NCBI GenBank assembly: GCA_022606135.1
Contig: JABYQN010000002.1
Location: 3,348,001 to 3,412,000 of the forward strand
Length of the DNA stretch: 64,000 nt
Origin: Fomes fomentarius
Lineage: Eukaryota > Basidiomycota > Agaricomycetes > Polyporales > Polyporaceae
Reading direction: 5' to 3'
In this document: piece by piece, positions 23,280 through 33,397 of the stretch
Layout of the letters: every line of letters starts with the position of its first letter
Numbering within the stretch: position 1 is the stretch's first letter
The notes under the pieces: model-generated
Database searches by the model: none
The model's input: the letters and a program-made list of their open reading frames with translations, nothing else
What the model was told of the DNA's origin: nothing
Made by a program: the position numbers and the translations under genes

Positions 23280-25496
23280 CGACTCGATAGGTGCGGATAC
23301 TCACAACTGCGTTGATGCCTCCCAGAGAGAAGGTCAGCCTTGGGAATTGCAGTGAGCTGCTGAGCGAGTCATCCTGCTGTGAGCCTACCCTTATGTACTA
23401 CCAATGCGAGGTGCAACGTGGTGCATCTTCTCATGCCATGGGACCGGCTGTTTCACAGCAGCGAGGCGTCTGAAAATGCGACGTGCTGCGGTTCCCTCTC
23501 GGCGGGGTTCCAACAGTGGACAGCTTAGACATTCTAGAGCGGGCCGGATGCACTGCCAAACTACATCGTGTTTTGTTGTTATTGGCAATGGAATGGGACG
23601 ATTGAGACCTGCCTCTATCAGCGGGAGAAAATCGATGACAGTCAGTTCACTTCCAGCATAGCCGAAGGACATGTACCTCCGAAGCCCCGCGTAGACCTCT
23701 ACAAGGTTCTGTCGACCGTTCATTGGACTCGCGACAAAAAATAGCATCGTCCCTGTAAGAAGGGCAGATCATCGGTCGCATCTCGCAGGGGCTGCCAGTG
23801 CCGTGGCGGTGATCATCGGGGTCCTATTACTACAAAGCAGTGGTCCTTGAATCCGATTCAAGTTGGCCCTGCAAGGGATGAGTACTACGGAACCTTCTCG
23901 GATCCCCACAGGACCATGATCTCTGGCATCCACTGCGGCAAGGTCAGTCGGTAAACAATGTTTGAGCCGGTACTTACTTGAGAGATGGCTCTGGGCTAAC
24001 AGGCGGCAGGGAACTTGACGGGCGGCGTGCGTACTCTGGGGGGCACAGCCTAAATGTAGTGGAACTTGAACGGAACATGTCAGAAGCCCCAACGGCGTTC
24101 CTGTATAGCATTCGAGTGGAGACGTCCTCAAGGCCATCACGAGGCCCATGACTCGAACGACTTCGTGCATCCCTGGTTTGTGGAAGTTGGATTGTCGCTG
24201 CACCGGTCGTGGTACAAAGCAAGGCCGGGAGGGGTCCGTCGCCGGCTTTAGAAGTCGTTGCACAGCAATAGGCCAGGGTTTAACGTTTAACCGCCCTGAT
24301 TATTGCGTCGGCAACGTTTGCCGAGTTACCACTGCCAAGCATCTTGAATCTCCTTCAATTATTGGACTAAGTTTGCATACCAGCACAACCGTGCAAAATG
24401 ATCCTCGGAGAAGGCTCAGACCCGCGAAGCGTCCGTTAGGGTCCCTTCGCCATGGCCCAGTGAGTATGAATATGATGCTGTTCGATTGCTGAAATTCAGG
24501 ACCACAGTCACGGTGCCTGGTGAGTTGAGAAGCGAGCTGCTCATTCATAGGGTTGGGGAGCCTTGAATCTCACGCCCGTTGTCCTCCACTCTTTGGCGCA
24601 CAGGACTGTCGAGAGTCGAGCTTGGTGTAGCTGCTCGGTGTAGCACTGCACGGCGTAATATTCATCGCCAGGACAGTTTGCCTCGTGGTGAGTTGCGTCA
24701 CTTGCGCCGACACGTTGACAAGCTTCGGCTCACGGTTGCGCTTACAGTCTTAGTAACAAGGTACGTCACATCCATTGGTGCGCAGTCAGAGCTTGAACTG
24801 ACTTTGAGCGATAGGCGGGGCCGGGACACTTATTATGTCTGCGTTCCTAAGACTGTCACATCGCCCGCTGATACATGCCAATCTCAGCGGTCAGGCCTAG
24901 TACCTGGGCGGATGCGGCCTGTGTAGTGCCAGTGCACATGCGGCACCAATGCGGACGTCTCAGCTGAGAACACCCCTTCTTGATATTAGGGTTCAGTCTT
25001 CAGTCCTAAAGTACCCCCGAGAAGCTCATTTTACGATATTTGCCAGTACATATACGACGGATGAACTGACAAGGGCAGATGCCACGTGTCAGCCGCTGCT
25101 GTGATTCGGTGTTCATTGTACGTACCTCTCAGGCTGGGGGGGGCGTAGAGGCCGCAATCCTCTTCCTATTCGCATTTCTGTGGTTCCATCCTTGTGAACC
25201 TGTTAACTTGTGGCAAGGAGTACTAGAGGCGCCTGTCTTGATGAGTTTCATCCTGTTTTGGACAGTCACGCATGACGTCTACTCTCAGGCTCCGATTTGC
25301 TCCGAGTCCTCCTCTACTCAGTCTCAGACTGTTACTAGCCTACTGAAGCTTTTCAGGTTGATGACGTGAGTCTCGCTATGTTTCTGCTCCTGTAGCTACA
25401 ACTTTGCACGCTTCTGAGACTTTCTCGTAACCTTCACGTCACTCAGTTATCCCATAAATCGAAGATGACAAGTGATGTAGTATGCATGACATTCAA

Positions 25497-25555
25497 GGTA
25501 AGATCATGGCAAGTTGACGTATGCATGGTAAGATCACGGCAAGTTGACGTATAAC
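25497..25555. repeat. imperfect tandem repeat, two 29-30 nt units
   Basis: Units 25497-25526 and 25527-25555 share ggtaagatcayggcaagtt and then gacgtat, differing at single positions. The segment is non-coding, upstream of nothing recognised, just left of the small-gene array. Confidence 0.85.
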
Positions 25556-25837
25556 CTCGACCAATCCTGCAGTGACAATCCGGGTCACAAGGGAAGGTAA
25601 GCTACGCTGGAAGGAGCAACAAGGATGCGCTTGCTCGACCTATTCGAGACTCCACAGGGCCGAGTTCCAGTTAAGTGTCGTTTTGTAGTGACAGATTGCA
25701 CTCGTAATGACTTGAAGTATTGCAGAGGCTCATGCTGATGATCATTCAAACCACAAAATACAATCCAATATGGAGCGGGGAATATGCTAAGCGCACAATG
25801 TTCAAACTAAGAGTGCACGCCATGACACTCCCAAATC

Positions 25838-26354
25838 CTACGTCTTGCCTGGCGGCGTCGGGGTGCCCGTGACCTTCTTATCCTTCTTTCCCTTGTCGTC
25901 CTCCCCTCCCTTGGGCTTCTTCTTGTCCTTGTTCGCCTTAATTGTGACATCGGCTTGCCGTGATTTAGCCGCGGTGGCATCGACAGGTCCACCCCTTGGC
26001 GCGAACCAGTCATCGTCATCATCATCGTCAGACAACGTACTACACATCTCAATCAGCCTCGCCGAGAGGAACTTCCTGTCAATAATGTCCTACCTAGGTA
26101 CTGGTACTTCAGTGCGAGTGCCAGAGACAAGATCAAGTTGGCCGCTGGCGTCGACTGGGTCCACCGGCAACCTCAACTCTTCGGTTGAAGAGCTACTACA
26201 CATAGCCGAGACACCGTCAGCTCAAGTACAACGATAATCATGGTCTGACTGCAACTGACCTCGACAGAGGGCTCTGGTCACCCGTCGTCGCGGCTGACAC
26301 GAAGGTCTGGACGACGGTGAGGTATGTGTCGGTGTCCTCAGGGTTCTTGGCCAT
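25838..26354 (-). CDS. small acidic WFAPRG-motif protein, array copy A
   Basis: Three exons on the minus strand: 26354-26260, 26192-26094 and 26039-25838. Both introns (67 and 54 nt) are phase 2; the total is 396 nt, or 131 residues. The product starts MAKNPEDTDTYLTVVQ. It has GDQSPLSSSTEEL across junction 1 and STLSDDDDDDDWFAPRGG across junction 2, then a Lys-rich tail ending PPGKT. There is no signal peptide or membrane segment. The same exon phases, the acidic run and the WF-A/V-P-R/K-G motif recur in three neighbouring genes. I know no family with this motif; function is unknown. A charged, probably disordered, intracellular protein is the most that can be said. Confidence 0.75.
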
Positions 26355-27783
26355 GTTACTAGTACTGCTCTATGTAGGCGGGGGAGATGTCGATGTTGTG
26401 GCTGGAGCTGTCGAGCCAGCAGGTCTATATAACACTAACGGCCTCGACGTCTTTGCCCCGCATTTTCAAGACCCAGACGAGGCGCAGTTTCCAGAGGACA
26501 GGGCTGGCACTGCTTCGCTTGTACCGGACAGTTACGGTTGCTGTACCACGACAGCTTCACTACAGGAATACATACACAACTAGCCTGTATCTGGATAGCC
26601 TGCTGAGCGCTACCGACTAGTACGTACTTAGTAAGTCCATACTTGACCTCGGCGCGACGCTCATGTGGTCAGAGAAGTTTGTTCCTGGCGCTGCTTGAAG
26701 CCACACGAGGAGATTCTCTGCCAGGTTAATAGAACTGCTGGGTAGATGACGTCTACCCAAACTCCTTCGCTTGTCACAGTGTGGACGTGCGGTGCAGTAG
26801 AATGAGCTCTAGATCCGGCCCGGAAACAAGCCACTGGCAGGTATTACAGGCAAACTCTGAAACCTAGTAGCATCGAAGGCGATCAAGCCACCAGGGCCAT
26901 GAAGCACAGGATCATGCAAATTCTTTGAAGGTGACCAGGCTGAGCCTACGTACCTCCACAATCAACGCCGCCGTCAGCCTCCAAGATTCTCGTCATGCCG
27001 GATGCGCGTGTGCCCTTTAAGTTCTGCGGGATGCCAGAGTGTCACGTTCCTAGTCATGCACGCACCTGCAGCTTTTCTCCGGCGGAACAAAGGAAGCGGC
27101 GCGCGCGCGGAATCCATGCCACGCAAAGTGCACTGGCAGCAGGCTAGCGAGGGCGCATTTGGACTCGGCGTCTTTGCCTGCCTTGCCTCGCGCTGCGTTC
27201 CCTCGCTTGTCATTCATCACGCTTGGGGTGTGAAAGAGCGCAGATCCGCAGTGCTCAGTGAGCAGATATCTACGTTGTAGTCGCCATTCCAAACTGTAGA
27301 GTCTGGAACTTGATTGCCCTTCATTGCCAGGGTCACGTTACAACGTCGGAGAGACGACCCTTCTCGTTTTGGTTCACCACTGTCTCGAAAGTACGCTCAT
27401 CACCAGCCTGGCTCCAGCACGTGGAAGAGCAGTGGTGGGCGTGAGGATGAATCTGAATCTGAAGAGCCACCTCTCATGGAAGGAGGCCCCCTCTGGGTCA
27501 ACTGCTATTTCTCCTCAACATCGCCAGTTCCCTTTGTTACCTGTATCGCACCATCATGCACAGTCAAACCTATCTCAATAAATCACCAGAGTAACACTGA
27601 CACTGAGGCACTCACTAGTGCTAGTGCTCAAGTCTAACTCGAAATACATCATGTTGATCATTAACCGCGTCATCGCAGTCCGAGCTACAAAGATCAAGCC
27701 AACAATTGTCCGGGTATCATGCCACGCGTCCGCAAACTGTTGATGGGTATCATGCGCAGTTAGGAGTGCAAGTCGTCATACTC
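26355..27783. other. intergenic between array copies A and B
   Basis: About 1.4 kb. Short overlapping frames on both strands, none with a recognised domain. No gene called. Confidence 0.5.
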
Positions 27784-28314
27784 CTACTTCTTCGCGTTCT
27801 TGACCTTCTTCTTATTCCCTCCATCTTCTTCGACCTCTTCGACCTCCTCATCCTCCTCGTTCTCGGGCTTCGTCGCATCCTTCTTCTTCTTCTTCGACTT
27901 GTCTGCCTTGATCTGGACATCCTTCGACTTAGGCTTGGAGGCAGTAGCCCTGCCAGCGTCCTGACCGCCCCTCGGGACGAACCAGTCTTCGTCTTCATCG
28001 TCATCGTCATCACGGAGCGTACTATGTATGACAATCAACGTCGGAGCAGGCGGCACTCGCTAGAGACACGAGCACTTACCTAGGCACATCGATGCCGGAG
28101 CCAAGGATAAGGTTAAGTTGACCGTCACCACCGGTCGCGTTGACTGGCAACTCGAAGCCCTCGTTCGAAGAGCTGCACACATTACTACTGTCAGCCGGAG
28201 CCCTAAGAGCGCATAAACTGGTCACAACACCAACCTCGAGAGAGGGCTCTCGTCGCCGGCCATGGATGACACGACAGTCGAGACAGTGAGGTACTGGTCG
28301 TCTTCGCAGTTCAT
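27784..28314 (-). CDS. small acidic WFVPRG-motif protein, array copy B
   Basis: Three exons on the minus strand: 28314-28235, 28172-28080 and 28021-27784; 411 nt, or 136 residues, both introns phase 2. It starts MNCEDDQYLTVSTVVSS. Junction 1 reads GDESPLSSSSNEGFEL, exon 2 includes GGDGQLNLILGSGIDVP, and exon 3 begins STLRDDDDDEDEDWFVPRGG. The long tail alternates Lys runs (DKSKKKKKD) with Glu runs and ends KKVKNAKK. It is closest to copy A in exon 1 (YLTV...SPLS) and exon 3 (STL plus Asp run). No known domain is visible. Highly charged, probably disordered; the Lys-rich tail could bind nucleic acid, which is inference. Confidence 0.75.
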
Positions 28315-29771
28315 TGTCGGTAACTCTGGTATACTGAGTGGTCTAGGGAGGGATGGGACTGTTCTGGTTTGGACAATGCCCGGTTTCTTATATACACTTC
28401 ATCGTCGGTTCGCCTCGAGCCTCACACTTTCCATAACGAAGCTGACAGCGAGGTATCGCCATTGTACGGAATAGCCATACTAGTACCTTCCGTGATGGAC
28501 AGTGTGGCCGTTGGCAGGGTCAGCGTATTGGAATACGAGTACGTGCAAGAACATGACGTTACCTTTTACTCGTATATGCCCGACGTCGGGACGTTGAGTC
28601 ATCGGGACGTCCCGCCCATGTGGTCCTAGAGCTATCCTACCACCCGCGTTTCAACGGAGAAGCGATCCTCTGTCGAAGCCGGAGCTGATTGTATGGTAGG
28701 GTCGGACGGATGACGTCCGGACCTTGGCGGCATGTGTGGACGTGCGGTGCGGCGTATCAACGAATACGTGAGGCGCGAGGTTCCGGCCCGAGCCGAGTAC
28801 AACCATGAAACCTACTATCGTAGGAGGCGCAGCCGTCGGCATGCCAGTGTCAACAATGAAGGTGGAATTGAACCTATTAGAGAGTCCTTGGACCTGTGCC
28901 ACTCAACATTCTTGAACGCCATTGGCAGTGGTTCTCAAGGTGGATGTGCCTAAGTGACCACTGGTGAACGTACCCGGGCGTGCGGAGAAGTACAGCCTAG
29001 TATTAAGCTTTGTAGTGAGCGCATGGAAGAACACTGGAAGAGATGTGGATGTCAGGAAAGTAGGGCGTCGAACAAACGCTCGTAGCCTTGGCGGCTGGAA
29101 ACTTTGACTGGGACCAGACTGGGACTAGTATGTCACATGTACCTAAAGACCTCTATAGATTCAATATGACGACAGGCAATGGCAAAAGCTCCGCCCCAGA
29201 ATATGACCGGAACTGGTCTCCTGTTCTGGAAATGTTCCCAAACTATCCAGGTCCGGAATGCCGCATACAAGGATATTCGAAGTCCGAAGGGGTCCATTAC
29301 TATCAGTTACTTATTTAACTTACCCAGATTCCGGTCCGATCTCCCAAAATATTCAGGACCGGATTAGGAGACCATTCTCGCCCATATTCTACGCCTGTTC
29401 TGGGGGTAGCTTTGGCTGTTGCCCCTCGTGTATAGTCTAGCTTGCAGAGCGCCATGAAGCAAGCGAACGAGTTAGTGGGTCTTAACACATGTAGCCTTCC
29501 ATCGAGTGCGCATAAGTATCATTACATACTCAAACTCCACGATGTTTTTCACAGGCTGCGGTCGTCCGCGGGTCGCGTAGACGATTGGATGAATGATTCG
29601 CACAGACATGGTACATTCGCGAGATGAACTAGATATGTGTCAGACAAGCAGAAGTCCAGATACATGACATCGGAAACGTCTGGGAGTGTTGTATGAGATA
29701 CATAGTCTATGCGCCGTGGAGAAGCGTCCGTGATCTCCGCATCTCGTAGAAGTTGAAACAACCATCGTTCT
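28315..29771. other. intergenic between array copies B and C
   Basis: No recognised gene. The part at about 29560-29700 reappears at about 30836-30980, see the duplication entry. Confidence 0.5.
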
Positions 29772-30186
29772 CTACTTCGGCGTGGGCGGTTTGGTGATCT
29801 TGACAATCTTAGGAGAACCAACAGTAGCTTTGACGGGGCCTCCCTTTGGGGCGAACCAATCGTCGTCCTCGTCGTCCTCATCCAGAGAGATTGTGCTGCA
29901 GTACAGAGCAACTAGTCAGTCAAGTGAGTACTAGAGGTCATCGCAAGAATCTCACGTCACGGGCTCGTCGAGAGGCCTATTGGTGACATCATGGGCGCCG
30001 TAACGTTGGGCTGTGTTGGCGGGCAGGCCGTTCTGCCAGTGGGGGTTCGAGCTGAGCGAGACGGGTAGAAGCGTGAGCCCGTGCTACCCTGATTGCTCGG
30101 GTTACGGTGAATACTAACCTCGTAACGGGTGAGCTTTGGTCGGCTACTTGAGAGGAAGGCGTGCCAAGATGCTGCTGGCTACTCAT
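29772..30186 (-). CDS. small acidic WFAPKG-motif protein, array copy C
   Basis: Three exons on the minus strand: 30186-30119, 30051-29956 and 29895-29772; 288 nt, or 95 residues, both introns phase 2. It starts MSSQQHLGTPSSQ. Junction 1 gives DQSSPVTSSNPHWQNG, exon 2 ends NRPLDEPV, and exon 3 reads TTISLDEDDEDDDWFAPKGG. The C-terminus is IVKITKPPTPK. It lacks the long Lys-rich tail of copies A and B. It pairs with copy D, sharing QHL, SSPVT, PL-EPVT and intron sequence. No known domain. Confidence 0.75.
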
Positions 30187-31665
30187 ATTCAGTGCTTATG
30201 GGGCAAGTTGTGGGGTTGTCAAGGAGCTCGGGGGTACTAAGCGTGGTGCCTGGACATAACTCCTTGCAGCCATACTTATAATAGCAAGCTAAGTCTTCAT
30301 TAGCGCAGCAATGCACAGGAACGAATGTTGAAGGTCGTCAGTCCGAGCAGGAGGGTTGTACAGACTCCATGCTATGCTCATGATGGAGTTGGTGGCTCGG
30401 GGCAGAGTGAATGTGTACAGGAATACAGGTAGAAGACTTGTGGAAAGATCGCTAGCGGCCGCGAGGCTACTAGTGTGGCAGGCGTGCATCAAGCAGGCTC
30501 GGACGCCCTGAATGAGGCAGTGGGAAATTGGAAGCCAGATATGCCAGAAGACCGGAGTGCCAGTAGGTGAGCGGCGCGAAAGAGTAGGGCATGCATCCGT
30601 TCCGAAAGCGCGACAGCGATGGTGACGGAGATCAAGATATGTATAGTGTGCGTGACCGCTTCGGAACTTGAATAGGGCTCCTCTGTCCCACGGTAGTCTG
30701 TTTGTCTGTCTGTCTCATGTAGCCATCGAGTACGAATATGATTACTATTATTGCTGGACACGATTTTGTCTTCGCCGGCTGCCACGGGCGAGTCGGGCCT
30801 CGGACGCTGTGGTGAAATGAAGTCACGGTCGTTCTCAGTCGCGTTCGAGGATTGAAAGAATAATTGGCGCAGACATGGTATTGGCCAGATGAAATACATA
30901 GCTGGGCCCTGAGGCAAGCACAGTCCACACACATGATATCGGAAACATCTGGGACTGTTGTATGAGGTAGTATGCACAAAGTACAGCTGTTTGCGTTTTT
31001 GGTGGCCGAGCGCCCAACTGCACAGCACACTTTGCACACGAAAAATACAAAAATCATATGGGAGGCCACTTCACATTATCACCTCGATCGGCCCACAGAA
31101 CTAGCTGGGAGGTATGTGTGAGGACGTTGAGCAATTGTTAAGCCTCACGAGGTGCAGAAATTCACTCTGTGGCCTACCTTAGTAACCACGTCATTGGGCG
31201 CCAAAGGCCCCCATCTTTTAGCAAGGCGTTAGAAACCCCGGATCGCTCGTAGTCTACATAAAATTGCACATAGAAGGTAGGGAGGCTGTATACAGTTTGC
31301 TAGGCAGCTTCAGGGCGAGGAGAGGAAGTTCTTGTGGCCGGATCTTCGTCAGAACTCGGGGATTTTCCCTCTATGATCTGGCTTCTGTAACTCACAAAAC
31401 AAAGTATCTATGTAGATTCAGAAGATACAGGTATGGTTGCAAGTCTTGCAGCAGTGTATATGATTGGTCTCAGAGCGACAGCAAGGACACAGACGGGGTT
31501 TCCGATTTTTCTGAATTTTTCGTGTAGAAAGTGCGCACGCGTCAGTCGGAGTTGAGCGGCCACCAATTTTGCAAACAGCTGTATGTCACAGATGTCCGTC
31601 TATGCGGGGAAGCGTCCATAATCTCCGCATTTCGTAGAAATCGAGACACTATCGCTCTCTACTTC
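30187..31665. other. intergenic between array copies C and D, with duplicated segments
   Basis: Contains the upstream flank of copy C (about 30240-30500, repeated upstream of D) and a partial copy of the downstream flank of C (about 30836-30980). The 31000-31600 part matches nothing else in the window and could be an insertion. Several minus-strand frames here have no recognised domain. Confidence 0.5.
30240..30500. repeat. duplicated flank, unit 1 (upstream of copy C)
   Basis: This segment and 32100-32380 share long nearly identical runs, for example ctatgctcatgatgga, ggtggctcggggcagag and tacaggaatacaggtagaag, separated by substitutions and small indels. Together with the neighbouring genes C and D this shows a segmental duplication. 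Confidence 0.85.
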
Positions 31666-32071
31666 TCAGTTCTGCACCGGTTTGACGACCTTGACATCCC
31701 GAGTAGGACCCTCAGTAGCGTTGGCGGAAGATCCCTTTGGGGCAAACCAATCGTCATCGTCGTCGTCGTCGTCCTCCTCCTCCTCCTCCTCCTCCTCCGG
31801 AGGGATTGCGCTGCAGTACAGATCATCCAGTCAGTCAACTGAGTACTAGAGGTCATCGCAAGAATTTCACGTCACGGGCTCGTTGAGCGGCCTGGGGACG
31901 TCATCGGCGGCGTCGCGTAGCGCTGCATCGGCGGATAGGCCGTTAAGGGGTATCAAGCTGAGCGAGACGGATAGAAGGGTGAGCCCGTGGTACAATTGTT
32001 CAGGTCATGTAGCCGACTCCCAACCTAGTAACGGGAGAGCTTTGAGAGGAAGGTGGATCAAGATGCTGCAT
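31666..32071 (-). CDS. small acidic WFAPKG-motif protein, array copy D
   Basis: Three exons on the minus strand: 32071-32025, 31957-31871 and 31810-31666; 279 nt, or 92 residues, both introns phase 2. It starts MQHLDPPSSQSSPVT, then SLIPLNGLSADAAL and PRPLNEPVT. Exon 3 has a run of seven Glu then eight Asp directly before WFAPKGSSANAT and ends DVKVVKPVQN. The acidic run is coded by a near-perfect trinucleotide repeat (31757-31800 on the plus strand), so its length may vary between strains. It is the partner of copy C in the local duplication. Confidence 0.75.
31757..31800. repeat. coding trinucleotide microsatellite
   Basis: Plus strand (cgt)n followed by (cct)n-type triplets encode the Asp and Glu runs of array copy D on the minus strand. 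Such repeats are prone to replication slippage in whole codons. Confidence 0.85.
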
Positions 32072-33397
32072 GTCCGTTTGTGGGGTTGTCAAGGCTCTTC
32101 GCAACTAGACTTATAGGAGCACGTTGAGCCTTCATAGCGCCGCAATGCACGCGTCGGTCAAGGAACGAGTGTTGAAGGACGTCAATCGGAGCAGGAAGGT
32201 ACAGACATGCTATGCTCATGATGGACTTGTTGGTGGCTCGGGGCAGAGCAAATATGTACAGGAATACAGGTAGAAGAGAGGGCATCACTTCTGAGAAGAT
32301 CGCCAGCGGCCGTTCTGCCGCTATTAGTGTGGCAAGCCTGGTGCGTGCGATCATAAGTTCATCAAGAAGACTCGGAAGGCTGAGGCAGTGGCAAGTTGGC
32401 AGCCAGATATGCCAGCGCTACAGAGGGAGGTGAGCGGCGCGCTGTTCCGTAGGCCAGGACCGAGCGACAGCGAAGGTAATAGAGTTCAAGATACAGTGTG
32501 AGGGTGAGTCTGCCCAATCAGAATGTCTACTCGTCACTGCACCAGGTCTATCGGACCCCCCGCTTCAAGTTGTCACCATTCGCGTCACTCTCGCGTGACG
32601 TCTGCAGCGCGCCTCCGAGACTCTCGGGTGGCGCTGTGACCTTCACTAGTACTGTCATACGCGTGCGATACAGCATTCTCTACAACTTATCACTGTCAGC
32701 ATCCACCCATCCCGCTGAACGGTCAGATAACAGCCAGGCCATCAGCACCTTATATCTTCCGCTCATCCAGTCCAGCGAGTCGTGCTACTACTACTAGTGA
32801 ACCGCCCCATCGCCGCTCCTGAGGCAGTGGATGATCATGACGGGACTCGGAGGAGTACGAGCCCTTCATGCATCATTTGAATGGAGTATCCCCAGAGCTC
32901 TCGGGTCAGCTCATATCACCGCCCTCGCCAACTAGCACTCATATTCCTTTTGGCCGAACCCTCGAATGACCCACTGCGCCCCTGGTGAGCCTCGTCCCTG
33001 TATCTAGAGGCACTTGAACACTCTTCATCCCTTAATGTACATTTAGGATAGCTGGGGAGCGAGTAATGGACCTTGAAGGCTACGCTGTCTGTATATAGTA
33101 CAGCCTTTTGTATGGCTGTACTCAGGGAGTCACTGACCTCGCCGAATCGATGATTGTCCAGTGCGTCTCACCACACAGCATATGCTGTACCGCGTTTAGG
33201 TATCTGTATAACTACAATTTCCGTATAGAAGCGGATGCCAGCGATATCTATTGTCACGATCTGTGCCATGGGGTGTCACCGCTGTGACGTTCATTTGTGC
33301 ATTTGGCCTCTGATCCTGTCGCGTGCCGGTCTCACATATAAACCGTTCACATCTTCTGTACGCACTGTCCTACTCCCTACTCTACTCTTCTTCTGCT
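32072..33397. other. intergenic, right end of array
   Basis: Includes the duplicated flank upstream of copy D and the promoter of the next plus-strand gene. The stretch 32480-33300 shows no recognised coding sequence. Confidence 0.5.
32100..32380. repeat. duplicated flank, unit 2 (upstream of copy D)
   Basis: Second copy of the segment at 30240-30500; see that entry. A three-base insertion (cttgttggtgg versus gttggtgg) keeps both strands in frame relative to the other copy. Confidence 0.85.

Larger units (their letters stand above)
22288..25837. other. gene-poor accessory stretch
   Basis: About 3.5 kb with no confidently recognisable gene. It contains two small repeats and one minus-strand frame at 23055-23279 that may be a diverged relative of the WFAPKG array (listed separately). 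No transposase, reverse transcriptase or terminal repeats were seen. Confidence 0.5.

Noticed and set aside
23280..24260. Possible aspartic protease remnant on the minus strand (LTFSLGGINAV)
   Set aside because: The peptide is vaguely like the end of pepsin-type proteases, but no DTG/DSG active-site motif or collinear exons were found.
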